Shown: positions 13,051 to 20,411, numbered from the stretch's first letter. The stretch is DNA of 21,257 nt from Cenarchaeum sp. (GCA_007570915.1 RKSK01000010.1:1-21257); one strand, 5' to 3'. The notes: generated by a model not told the origin, from the sequence alone. Numbers and translations are program-made.

Positions 13051-15891
13051 TCAGCCTTGGCCATGGCGTTGACCTGCAAGCCGCAGATGGGGAGCCGCCG
13101 ACGCTAGCGCGTCGATCGGGTCTGGCCCATGGGCCGCATATAGGTTGCTCCCGCTTGTGTTGTGGATTAGTTTAGGCTGGTCAAAGACTGCCAACTGCTT
13201 TGACAGTTTGCTGTTAAAGTCAAGATTTGACAGGAGAGTAGGTGCAGAGCTGACCGAACGGCTCTTGGAATAGAGAACGCTGGCGTGGAGCCAATACGCC
13301 CTAAATAATTTAGTCGAATCGTCGCGGGGAAGCTCAGCAGAGATTGTTCGCATGCCAGGAATGTCCGTGTTTTTAAATGGGGCAATTATGAACCGAGGCG
13401 CGTGAAACCCAAAAGGCACTAGTTGCTGTGAAAATAGTGCTTTGTGAACAAATTCTGGCTCAGACTTGCACAGTGATTGTTTGGGGGCCACTTTGTTCCA
13501 ATTATCCCTGCCGGGTTTTGTCGAAAATGCAACGTAGGCAGGAAAATTGTTGGTAGAGTCACACACAATTAGTGGGTGCGGCTGGAGGTTGGCCCCCATA
13601 GACACAGCGTAGTTTTGCGCTAATCCAGCTTTGGGAGGTGCTGTTTTGCGGGCAGACCTTAGCAGGGGGCGAACCTGGTCAAGTTGCATGTGAGACTTTA
13701 TCCCAGTTGCCGAGAGAATTGTGATTCCGCAGCGCATGGGTTTTTTGGGTTTTTCTTTTTGCTTAGAGATGCCCGGGGTGTGCCTGGGGTTAAACGCAGT
13801 TTTGGTAAAGCCAGAGCGTGCCGGGTGCGCAGCGTGGCTTTCGGCAAATTGGCCCACATATGTTCCTGTAAAGTAAGACGAGGCGGAAGTCGGAAACGGC
13901 GGGTCGGTTATTTTGCTTAGGTCGACCGCCTTTTCAAACTTGACCACAGAGTTTGCCCAGGCGCCGGTTCGAAATTTTTCCCATTGGTCAGATATTAAAG
14001 CTGCGTGCGGAAGCAAGAACCCAAATTTTGCGTTCTTGGTCAGATAGTATTCAACACAGGACGCCACAAATGTAGCAGACAAGTCGTTGGTTGGAGCTAG
14101 TTTCCCTCCAGACCAGACGCCCTTAGATTTCGCGTGGACACGAAAGTCCTCCTGGCGAGTTTTGTCCATTCCACGGGATGTTACCCATGGCGGATTTCCG
14201 ATCATTCGGTCTACGCTTCGTTCCATTCGAAACGGCTGAACCATGTTTGTTAGGTAGGTTTTCCACACATGGTTGCGCCCTGCTTTCTTTTCGCTATGAA
14301 AAAATTTGCATGCCGCAGTTAGCTCGCCAACAAGTCGAGTGTTTTGTGATCTGGCAAGTGGTTTTACTAGATCAGGATCAAATTTGCTAGAAGGCATCTG
14401 CACAACATCAAAAAACGTGGCAAGGTTTTTTTCAAAGTCGGGGCCCAGTAAAAATTCGGCTGGAAATCTCACATGCTTTGTAGTTTTGTCTTTTCCAACA
14501 GGAATTATTATCATTTCGCCAAATATCCCAGCAATTTTAGTCGCGTCCCACTGGAGACTGTCTCCGATGTAAACGCCAAAACTGCCAGAGTCAAGAGGTA
14601 CAGACGGCAGAGCTGCAAGCTTTGTCGCCTTGGCAAGTTCTGCGGCAACCGGGTGAATGTCAATGCCATAGACGAGTTCTGAGACTATTTCAGCTTGTTT
14701 GTTCGGGTTGCCGGCTAATTCAGGATCGTCCTGCGCAAACTCAAGGAGGCGGCGGCATGCATGAAATAAAAACGTGCCAGAGCCGCACGAGGGATCAAAA
14801 ACCACGTGTTTGTATTTGCCAAGCTTTGCAGATTTTATGGCCTTTTTGCACCAGCCGGGATCAAGAACTTCCTCGCAGACCAGGCGGGCCAGCCAGTCGG
14901 GCGTGTAAAACTCTCCAAAATCGTGCCTTAGCCTGTTTTCGATTAGGTTGTGGTACAGCTCTTTGAGCGCATCACGTCCTGCAGTGCGCCAGTCATACTG
15001 TGACACAGCCCGTATAATTTCTTTAACCAAAGCGGTTCCGCTGCTTGTTTCGTGCAGCCATGAGGCAAAATCATCCTCCATGAGCTTGTGTCTTTCGCTT
15101 ATAGGCGTTCTAAAGTCTGCTGGCTTTAGCTCCTCACGGACAGATTTAGCGATGATGATAAGCAGCGTGTGTTTTGCAAACAGGTTGTTTCTCTCGACAA
15201 TGTTTGTGGGGGGTATTATGTGGGAGCCTCGGAGCAATAGTGCCCAGAGGTTCCTTTTTGACTGGAAGCCGGAACTGCTTTTTTGCTTCCGAGACTGCTG
15301 GAGGATGGCGGCTTTGAGATCGCCTACCCAGGCAGCTCCAATAGGCGGCGGCGGTGGTGCGGTCGTGTCCACAAAGGCCCTCAGGTACTGTATAATGCGG
15401 TTGGCGTCGTTTGAATCAGCAAGCATGATTTTTTCTTCAAGGTGAAGTGTGCCGCTGTGCCTTTGGTGCTTTGGCATGTCATATTGATAAAATAGCCACG
15501 CCAGGCCGTTTGTCACCACACATCGCCATGGAGAATTTCTAAAAAGCTTTTGTTGTAGAGACACAGAGGCCAGGTATCTTTTTGCCTGGCGCTCTGCGCT
15601 TTTGCGCCCATGTGGCGATGCTAGGCTACGGGGGTTTAGGCCAGGGCTTTTGGTTTCCACTATGATGTTGCTGCAAATCAAGTCTGCTCTTCCCTGGCCG
15701 ACGTATTTTTCTCCCAGCACGGGGTAATTTGGGAAAAGCGACTCCAGTGCCGCACGAACGCTGTACTTGACATCTTCTTCGTTGGCCTTACGCCCCATCT
15801 TTAGGAGCTTGTCCAGGTGTCTTTTGGCTAGACGCAGGTCAGGCCTGCCAGCCCTGGGTTCCAAGTCAAGCGCGGAACCGTCTGTAGGCAT
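13051..15891 (-). CDS. Type IIG-like restriction enzyme/N6-adenine DNA methyltransferase
   Basis: A 946-residue fusion of nuclease and N6-adenine methyltransferase. The N-terminus has a PD-(D/E)xK-type site: GRADLICSNIIVETK with Asp70, Glu79 and Lys81. A helical part follows, then the gamma-type methyltransferase: GEFYTPDWLA (about 326-335), SAM motif I DPSCGSGTFLF (366-376), IDIHP (410-414), GDSLQWD (443-449) and the catalytic NPPW (566-569), then YLTKNAKFGFLLPHAAL. The C-terminal third probably reads the target DNA. It should methylate adenine in its site and cut unmodified DNA, a defence role. GC is far lower than in its neighbours (14401-14460 is 43%), so it was very likely acquired. I chose ATG 15889-15891; the frame is open to GTG 16032. 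No separate specificity or nuclease gene adjoins it. The last 25 or so codons are GC-rich, as if the end had been rebuilt. Confidence 0.88.
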   Translation of the reverse strand: MPTDGSALDLEPRAGRPDLRLAKRHLDKLLKMGRKANEEDVKYSVRAALESLFPNYPVLGEKYVGQGRADLICSNIIVETKSPGLNPRSLASPHGRKSAERQAKRYLASVSLQQKLFRNSPWRCVVTNGLAWLFYQYDMPKHQRHSGTLHLEEKIMLADSNDANRIIQYLRAFVDTTAPPPPPIGAAWVGDLKAAILQQSRKQKSSSGFQSKRNLWALLLRGSHIIPPTNIVERNNLFAKHTLLIIIAKSVREELKPADFRTPISERHKLMEDDFASWLHETSSGTALVKEIIRAVSQYDWRTAGRDALKELYHNLIENRLRHDFGEFYTPDWLARLVCEEVLDPGWCKKAIKSAKLGKYKHVVFDPSCGSGTFLFHACRRLLEFAQDDPELAGNPNKQAEIVSELVYGIDIHPVAAELAKATKLAALPSVPLDSGSFGVYIGDSLQWDATKIAGIFGEMIIIPVGKDKTTKHVRFPAEFLLGPDFEKNLATFFDVVQMPSSKFDPDLVKPLARSQNTRLVGELTAACKFFHSEKKAGRNHVWKTYLTNMVQPFRMERSVDRMIGNPPWVTSRGMDKTRQEDFRVHAKSKGVWSGGKLAPTNDLSATFVASCVEYYLTKNAKFGFLLPHAALISDQWEKFRTGAWANSVVKFEKAVDLSKITDPPFPTSASSYFTGTYVGQFAESHAAHPARSGFTKTAFNPRHTPGISKQKEKPKKPMRCGITILSATGIKSHMQLDQVRPLLRSARKTAPPKAGLAQNYAVSMGANLQPHPLIVCDSTNNFPAYVAFSTKPGRDNWNKVAPKQSLCKSEPEFVHKALFSQQLVPFGFHAPRFIIAPFKNTDIPGMRTISAELPRDDSTKLFRAYWLHASVLYSKSRSVSSAPTLLSNLDFNSKLSKQLAVFDQPKLIHNTSGSNLYAAHGPDPIDALASAAPHLRLAGQRHGQG

Positions 15892-15892
15892 T

Positions 15893-16048
15893 TTAGGCGC
15901 CCCGCTCCACACCAAGAGTGCGAGGCGCCGCGTGTGGAAAACGAGCCTTTGCGCCACGCGGGGCGGTTTTGACAATATGATTCCCTTGTGCGTTATGGCG
16001 GGCTCCGGCGTCCCATAAGCCGTGTAAGCCACGGTCCTCAGCGGACAT
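15893..16048 (-). CDS. Possible 51-residue upstream ORF before the methyltransferase
   Basis: An ATG at 16046-16048 lies about 26 nt from a TATA-like box (16071-16078), the leaderless spacing of this genome. It opens a 51-codon frame (MSAEDRGLHGLWDAGARHN...) whose TAA ends one base before the methyltransferase ATG at 15891. It could be a coupled leader peptide. Alternatively the transcript simply starts here and the real methyltransferase start is GTG 16032. The peptide matches nothing I know and its composition does not prove coding. Confidence 0.25.
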   Translation of the reverse strand: MSAEDRGLHGLWDAGARHNAQGNHIVKTAPRGAKARFPHAAPRTLGVERGA

Positions 16049-16357
16049 TGCAGGCGCGCGGCGCTTTTTGCTATTTAGGCATTCGCCAGATCCAGGCCCC
16101 GTTGCGCGAATAGTCGAGGTTTTTGGCAGGCTTGGACGCGCGCGGCGCGCAGCAGACGCGGCGTGGCCGAGCGCGGCGCCGGAAGGCGGGGGCCAGCCGG
16201 CCCGCCAGCCCAGGCCCGGCAAGTGCCCTCGCCCCCAAGCGCGCGTTCGGCGGCCGCGCGGCGGCTCGCAGGCCGGAGAGCGGCGGCCGGGGGCGCAAGG
16301 TCGCGGCCTGCGGCGCGACCCCGGGGCAGCGAAGCCCGGCGGGGCGGGGCGCCAGGG
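16049..16357. other. GC-rich stretch without a recognisable gene
   Basis: Several open frames exist on both strands, but all are rich in Arg/Ala/Pro and none resembles a protein family. Near its right-hand edge it borders a partial copy of the cdvC end (16358-16391), and at its left it holds the methyltransferase promoter. No tRNA-like or other RNA structure was found. Confidence 0.5.
16071..16078 (-). promoter_or_regulatory. TATA box upstream of the methyltransferase gene
   Basis: CTAAATAG on the minus strand, an A/T-rich element in a GC-rich background. It predicts transcription from about 16048, giving either a leaderless upstream ORF or a 16-nt leader before GTG 16032. Confidence 0.5.
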
Positions 16358-16391
16358 GCGCGCCGGACTGCCCGGACCACTTTTTGTAGGC
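16358..16391 (-). repeat. Downstream copy of the cdvC end
   Basis: These 34 nt match 16429-16462 with two mismatches. On the minus strand they would read AYKKWSGQSGAP, against AYKKWSEQFGA in cdvC. The copy lies 71 nt past the genuine one, after the cdvC stop, and has no start or continuing frame of its own. Confidence 0.85.
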
Positions 16392-16423
16392 GGCTTGCCG
16401 TGACCGGCTAGGCGCCGGCTAAA

Positions 16424-17611
16424 CTAGAGCGCGCCGAACTGCTCGGACCACTTTTTGTAGGCCCGCGTCATCTCGGCCGAGACGCTCGGCTTGCGCTGGG
16501 CCATGACCTCCCTAAAGTCGGCCATCGTCACGTCCTTGGGCTGCTGCGGGGCCTCGCCCTCGACGGGCTCGCGGTACTCGGGGGACCCGAGGAGGTCATG
16601 GACCACCTTGAGCTGCACGCCCTGGCAGGCGTCCTTTATGTCGCTGGCGCTGTACCCGTCGAAGAGCTTCGCGAGCATGGCGGTCCTGACGCGCACGTCC
16701 TTTTTGAGCGGGGCCGTGTAGAGCTCAAAGAGGCTCTTGCGGGCCTCCAGGGAGGGCAGCGGGATGTTGATCCTCTTTTGGAACCTGCGCAGGAACGCGT
16801 CGTCCAGGCTCCAGGGCTTGTTTGTCGCGCCGGCGACGTACATCTTGAGGTTCTTGCCCTTGCCGGAGACGCCGTCCATCTCGGTGAGGAACTGGTTCTT
16901 TGTGCGGACCTCGCCGCCTATCTCGCTGTTGCGCGAGCCGAGGAGCGAGTCGAGCTCGTCGATGAAGAGTATGACGGGCTTGCCCTCGCGCTCTGTGAGG
17001 CCGCGCGCCATCGTGAAGAGCTGCGAGACGTTCTTTTCGGCCTCGCCGAGCCACTTGCTCATTATCGAGGACGCGTCGACGCTGATAAAGTAGCCGTCGA
17101 GCTCGCTGGCCGTGGCCGCCGCGAGGATCGTCTTGCCGCAGCCCGGCGGGCCGTAGAGCAGTATGCCCCGAGGCCACCCCAGCGGGAACAGGTCGGGCCG
17201 CTTTGTCGGGTAGACTATGGACTCGCGGAGCGCGTTCTTGGCGTCCTCGAGGCCGATTACCTCGTCCCACTTCACGTTGGGCTTTTCGCGCATGATGAGC
17301 TCGTCAAACGAGTTTGACGCCCGCTGGCCGTCAAGCGACCTCTTCTGCTCGCCGGGCGGGGCCGTGGGGTCCAGGACGGGCTCGGCGCCGTGCGAGGACT
17401 GCAGGACCGTGATCCTCTTTTGGTACGACGCGATGCGCTCCTTGTAGAGCGAGGCGAGCTTGCAGGCGGGGTAGAGGCGCAGTATCTGCAGGAGCGAGTC
17501 GATGGACTTTTGGTAGCTCGCCACGGCCATGCCGCGCGCGCCCTGCGCGTCGAACTTTAGGGCCTCCGTCGCGTGCCTGCTAGCGCTGTCCTCAAGCTTT
17601 TGCGGTGCCAT
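16424..17611 (-). CDS. cdvC: CdvC, Vps4-type AAA ATPase of archaeal cell division
   Basis: CdvC disassembles ESCRT-III-like CdvB polymers at the division site using ATP. The 395-residue product has an N-terminal MIT domain (about 5-75, helices such as RHATEALKFDAQGARGMAVA and LYKERIASYQKRI), a linker, and an AAA module: WDEVIGLEDAK (115-125), Walker A GPPGCGKT (154-161), the pore segment SKWLGEAE, Walker B ILFIDELDS (Asp218, Glu219), sensor 1 GATNKP, and arginine fingers in FLRRFQKR (about 275-280). The C-terminal helix ends YKKWSEQFGAL, as in the Vps4 family. The start is ATG 17609-17611; a TTG two codons earlier is possible. It lies downstream of a small helical gene and an ESCRT-III-like gene on the same strand, with its own upstream A/T-rich promoter region. 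A partial copy of its last codons lies past the stop. Confidence 0.93.
   Translation of the reverse strand: MAPQKLEDSASRHATEALKFDAQGARGMAVASYQKSIDSLLQILRLYPACKLASLYKERIASYQKRITVLQSSHGAEPVLDPTAPPGEQKRSLDGQRASNSFDELIMREKPNVKWDEVIGLEDAKNALRESIVYPTKRPDLFPLGWPRGILLYGPPGCGKTILAAATASELDGYFISVDASSIMSKWLGEAEKNVSQLFTMARGLTEREGKPVILFIDELDSLLGSRNSEIGGEVRTKNQFLTEMDGVSGKGKNLKMYVAGATNKPWSLDDAFLRRFQKRINIPLPSLEARKSLFELYTAPLKKDVRVRTAMLAKLFDGYSASDIKDACQGVQLKVVHDLLGSPEYREPVEGEAPQQPKDVTMADFREVMAQRKPSVSAEMTRAYKKWSEQFGAL
16429..16462 (-). repeat. cdvC: Genuine end of cdvC, partner of the 16358-16391 copy
   Basis: This is the in-gene copy of the 34-nt direct repeat, encoding the last conserved residues of CdvC just before its TAG at 16424-16426. 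Confidence 0.85.
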
Positions 17612-17652
17612 GCTCAATTTGCGATCGCCGCCGCGTCATGGGCGCGCGAGTT

Positions 17653-17676
17653 GGTATTACCGAGTGTGAGTTATAG
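17653..17676 (-). promoter_or_regulatory. cdvC: Candidate cdvC promoter region
   Basis: The gap between the upstream stop and cdvC holds CTATAA (17671-17676) and the palindrome GGTAATACC (17653-17661) on the minus strand, plus GTTTAAAC near 17695-17702. Which one acts as TATA box is unclear; leaders of about 19-35 nt would result. Confidence 0.35.
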
Positions 17677-17705
17677 TGGGCGCGCGTGTCAAATTGTTTA
17701 AACCC

Positions 17706-18053
17706 TCACCGGCCCCCGCGCGCGCGCGAGGAGGCCTCGCGCATGCGCTCCACGGCGGCCTCGGCCATGGCGAGGAGCTCGGCGGCGCGGCCCTCGGCGA
17801 GCTCGGCGGCCTCGGCGGCCTCCTCGGCGATGGCCACGACCTCCTCGAGCGCCCCCACGGCGAGGCTCCCGGCCTCCTGCCTGGCCAGCGCGTGGCGGGC
17901 CACCTGCAGGACGCAGTCCAGGTCGCGCAGCTCCTCGTCGCTGAGGCCGGCCAGCGCGTCGCGCCTGGCCACGCCGCGCTCGCGCATCGCCCTCTCGACG
18001 CGCCCCCCAACCTCCGAGACGCGCCTGGCCGCGTCCCCCCGCGCTATGCCCAC
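17706..18053 (-). CDS. Small Ala/Glu-rich helical protein between cdvB-like and cdvC genes
   Basis: Not recognised. 115 residues, almost wholly predicted helix. The first half has VSEVGGRVERAMRERG and LSDEELRDLDCVLQVARHAL; the second half is an acidic, alanine-rich stretch (EEVVAIAEEAAEAAELAEG, AMAEAAVERMREA) that could form a coiled coil. There is one cysteine and no membrane segment or signal. The start is GTG 18051-18053, overlapping the end of the ESCRT-III-like gene by 10 nt and preceded by a G-rich Shine-Dalgarno-like run (GGGGGG), so the two are probably co-translated. cdvC follows 94 nt downstream. Position and helical character suggest a Cdv partner, but that is inference. Part of the alanine bias comes from the GC-rich genome. 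Confidence 0.65.
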   Translation of the reverse strand: MGIARGDAARRVSEVGGRVERAMRERGVARRDALAGLSDEELRDLDCVLQVARHALARQEAGSLAVGALEEVVAIAEEAAEAAELAEGRAAELLAMAEAAVERMREASSRARGGR

Positions 18054-18592
18054 GCGCCCCCCAGCGAGGCGGGGTCTAGTTTAGGGTAGCGCCTGGAGAG
18101 CTCAGAGTCGACGGCCGTCCTGGCGCCGCGGAGGGCCCGCGCGGCCCTGGCGGCGCACCTGCCATAGTCTGCGCGCGCGCCGGCCACGAGGCCCGCGTCG
18201 ACTGCGACGCCGCCCAGGGCGGCGGCGGCCTCGGCCAGCGAGGCGCCGCACGCCGGCGCCGGCCCGTGCGCCTGAGAGCCGGCGGCCCGTATGAGCGATA
18301 TGGCCACGGGGAGCGAGGAGGCCAGGCCGCGCATGCCGCGCGCGGCGCGCACGAGCGAGATGGCCGAGCGCGCCGCCTCGGCGGCTATGAGGGCCGACCG
18401 CTCGGCGCGCACGCGCGAGGCCTGGGCCGTCCCGCCCCGCGCCCCGCCTGCGCGCGGGGCCCGGCGCGCGATGCCCTCGAGGTCCTCGCACGCGCGGTCC
18501 AGGGCCGAGAGCGCGCAGGCGATCCTGGGCGTGAGCGTCGCGGCCTGCGAGGCCGCGGCCATCGAGGGGGCATCTGCGCGTGGAGCCGCCAT
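18044..18592 (-). CDS. ESCRT-III-like (CdvB/Snf7-family) protein, divergent paralogue
   Basis: 182 residues, nearly all helical. The pattern LTPRIACALSALDRACEDLEGI, then RVRAERSALIAAEAARSAISLV, then RGMRGLASSLPVAISLIRAA and LAEAAAALGGVAVDAG follows the helix order of thaumarchaeal CdvB paralogues (basic helix 1, RA..AxE helix 2, a LRL-like helix, then the LG.....P.....L segment). Such proteins polymerise on membranes for division or vesicle budding and are recycled by CdvC. Near the C-terminus RRYPKLDPAS could be an MIT-interacting motif, though weakly matched. The ATG at 18590-18592 has a TATATA-type box about 25 nt upstream, so it is probably leaderless; the frame is open further to 18892. 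The next gene overlaps its end, and cdvC follows. Assignment rests on pattern and context, and an unrelated helical protein remains possible. Confidence 0.55.
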   Translation of the reverse strand: MAAPRADAPSMAAASQAATLTPRIACALSALDRACEDLEGIARRAPRAGGARGGTAQASRVRAERSALIAAEAARSAISLVRAARGMRGLASSLPVAISLIRAAGSQAHGPAPACGASLAEAAAALGGVAVDAGLVAGARADYGRCAARAARALRGARTAVDSELSRRYPKLDPASLGGAWA

Positions 18593-18614
18593 GCGGGGCG
18601 TGTCGCGGTCCGGG

Positions 18615-18619
18615 TATAT
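18615..18619 (-). promoter_or_regulatory. TATA box of the ESCRT-III-like gene
   Basis: GATATACC on the minus strand is centred about 25 nt before the ATG at 18592, typical of a leaderless archaeal start. It shares the 158-nt divergent region with the TrmB gene. Confidence 0.6.
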
Positions 18620-18720
18620 CACGCCGCGGTGCCCGCGGCCCGCGTAGCCGTGGTGACGCGGGGCGCGGTCACTCCCTAGAGTATTTTTTGAGCATTCGCG
18701 CAAAGGAAGTTGGCACGCGC

Positions 18721-18727
18721 AATTACC
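18721..18727 (+). promoter_or_regulatory. TATA-like box of the TrmB-family gene
   Basis: AATTACC is the only A/T-rich element at leaderless distance, centred about 27 nt before the ATG at 18751. Confidence 0.45.
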
Positions 18728-18750
18728 AAAGGCGCGCGCGAGGCGCGCGC

Positions 18751-19926
18751 ATGGCGGACGCAGGCGAGCTCGCCGCGGGCCTGGCCGAGTTTGGCCTCGG
18801 GCAGTACGAGGCGCGCGCGTACGTCGCGCTCCTCGTCGGGGGCACGGCGACGGCCGGCGAGCTGGCGTACAGGGCCGAGATACCGCGCACAAAGGCGTAT
18901 CCCGTGATGGTGCGCCTGGAGCGCAAGGGCCTGGCCACCGTGGGCGGGCACAAGCCCGTGACGTGCTCTGCTGTCCCCCCGGGCGAGTCCCTCGAGGAGG
19001 CGATCAGGGCCCAGATAGAAAAGGTGAACTCGATGAACGCGCTGGTCTCCGGCCTGCGGGCCGCCAGCGACGGCGCGAGGCGCCTCCACGGGGCCGAGGA
19101 GCGCAGGTACACGCATGTGGGCCACGCCGGCGTCCTGGCCCGCGCGCAGGAGATGGCCTCCTCCGCGGCCTCGTCGGCCCACGCCATGGTCGACGACGCC
19201 GGCCTGGGGGTCGTCGCCGAGTGCGGCGGGGCGCTCTCCGAGGCGAGGCGCCGCGGGGCCGACGTGCGCGTGATCGCCTCGCCGGAGGCGATCGGTACCG
19301 ATGCCCTGGCCTCCATGCCGCGCGGGATTGACGTGCGCGTGTCGCCGACGGGCCACAACTGCGTTGTGCTTGACGCCTCGGGCGTCCTCGTCCTGGGCGG
19401 CGAGGCCGGCCGCGCCGCGGCCCTCGAGTCCTCGGCGATACTCGCCGGCGACCTGGAGCGCGCCTTCGAGTCGGCGTGGGCGGGCGCCGTGCCCGCCGCG
19501 CCGCTGGCGGCGCTGGGCGGCGGGGCCGCGCGGGAGGCGTACGACGCGATCGTCGCCATAGGCGAGGCCGGCCTGGGCAGCGCGCTGGCCTCGGAGATGT
19601 CGCGCAAGCCGAGGCGCATGGCCGCGATCCTCGAGGAGAGGGGAATCGGCCTCGGCGGGCGGAGCCTCGGCGACGTGGTGTGCATGGCAGACGCGGCGGT
19701 CCGCGCGACGTGCGGCGGGAGCGTCTCGCTTGACGAGAAGGGCGGCAGCGTCGTGGTCGAGTCCGGCCTCAACAGCGGGCGATCCCTCCCGTGGGCGCTC
19801 ATAATAGAGGAGTACCTCGGCGCCCGCGGCGTGAGGACGAGGACCGTGTACCAGGCGCGCGCGGGCCGCGGCGAGCGCGTCCATATAAAGATGTCAGGGC
19901 GCGGCGCGGCGCCTCGCAAGGCTTAA
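18751..19926 (+). CDS. TrmB-family transcriptional regulator
   Basis: 391 residues. Residues about 5-75 form a TrmB-type winged helix (LAEFGLGQYEARAYVALLVG, TAGELAYRAEIPRTKAYPVM, RLERKGLATVGGHKPVTCSA), followed by a short coiled coil (LEEAIRAQIEKVNSMNALV) as in the family. The rest is an effector-like region: a phospholipase-D-like fold is suggested by ADVRVIASPEAI and NCVVLDASGVLVLGG, and a C-terminal domain of about 130 residues is not recognised. TrmB proteins bind DNA as dimers and respond to small ligands, often sugars; the ligand here is unknown. The ATG at 18751 has a TATA-like element at leaderless spacing; the open frame upstream to 18580 is not supported. It is divergent from the Cdv cluster, whose promoter it could influence. 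The RidA gene follows. Confidence 0.82.
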   Translation: MADAGELAAGLAEFGLGQYEARAYVALLVGGTATAGELAYRAEIPRTKAYPVMVRLERKGLATVGGHKPVTCSAVPPGESLEEAIRAQIEKVNSMNALVSGLRAASDGARRLHGAEERRYTHVGHAGVLARAQEMASSAASSAHAMVDDAGLGVVAECGGALSEARRRGADVRVIASPEAIGTDALASMPRGIDVRVSPTGHNCVVLDASGVLVLGGEAGRAAALESSAILAGDLERAFESAWAGAVPAAPLAALGGGAAREAYDAIVAIGEAGLGSALASEMSRKPRRMAAILEERGIGLGGRSLGDVVCMADAAVRATCGGSVSLDEKGGSVVVESGLNSGRSLPWALIIEEYLGARGVRTRTVYQARAGRGERVHIKMSGRGAAPRKA

Positions 19927-19928
19927 AA
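19923..19928 (+). promoter_or_regulatory. TATA box of the RidA-family gene
   Basis: TTAAAA overlaps the TAA stop of the TrmB gene and is centred about 27 nt before the GTG at 19953. Confidence 0.55.
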
Positions 19929-19952
19929 TCCGCAGGCGCAGGCGCGCGCGCC

Positions 19953-20411
19953 GTGCCCGCCGAGGAGAGGCTAGCCGCGTACCTCCTGGGCCCGCTGCCC
20001 GAGGCGCCCGCGCCGGCCGGCGCGTACTCGCAGGTCGCCCTCGCCGGGGGCCTGGCCTTTGTCTCCGGCCAGCTGCCGATAAGCGCGGGCCGCCTCCTCC
20101 ATGCCGGCCCCGTGGGCGCCGAGAACGCCTCCGAGGGCCGCGAGGCCGCGCGCCTCTGCGCGGTGAACGTCCTGGCGCAGCTCAGGGCGGAGCTCGGGTC
20201 CCTTGACCGCGTCTCGCGCATAGCGCGCCTCGCCGGCTATGTCAGCTCCGAGCGCGGCTTTGCCGGCCAGCCGGCCGTCATGGACGGCGCGTCTGACATT
20301 GTCGCCGCCGCGTTTGGCCCGCGCACGCACGCGCGCGTGGCCGTCGGCGTGCCCTCGCTGCCGCTTGACGCGATGGTCGAGGTCGAGGCCGTCGCCGAGC
20401 TCGCCGGCTAG
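19953..20411 (+). CDS. RidA-family (YjgF/YER057c/UK114) protein
   Basis: 152 residues, matching the longer RidA subgroup of about 150 residues. The family hydrolyses reactive enamine/imine intermediates of amino-acid metabolism as a trimer in the cytosol. Visible are AGAYSQVALAGGLAFVSGQLPI, a helix ARLCAVNVLAQLRAELGSLD, VMDGASDIVAAAFG and the signature HARVAVGVPSLPLDAMVEVE, with the substrate-binding arginine expected in HAR. The start is GTG 19953-19955, chosen because a TATA box lies at leaderless spacing and because family similarity begins soon after (LGPLPEAP). The gene ends on CTAG, sharing its stop with the convergent DHH gene. The exact substrate in this subgroup is unknown. Confidence 0.87.
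   Translation: MPAEERLAAYLLGPLPEAPAPAGAYSQVALAGGLAFVSGQLPISAGRLLHAGPVGAENASEGREAARLCAVNVLAQLRAELGSLDRVSRIARLAGYVSSERGFAGQPAVMDGASDIVAAAFGPRTHARVAVGVPSLPLDAMVEVEAVAELAG

Noticed and set aside
16123..16411. Small open frames in the gap between the methyltransferase and cdvC
   Set aside because: All are overlapping Arg/Ala/Pro-rich frames on both strands without a promoter, ribosome binding site or family resemblance.
18676..19919. Roughly 400-codon minus-strand frames over the TrmB gene
   Set aside because: They lack any family motif, whereas the plus strand encodes an ordered winged helix with a TATA box at the right distance.
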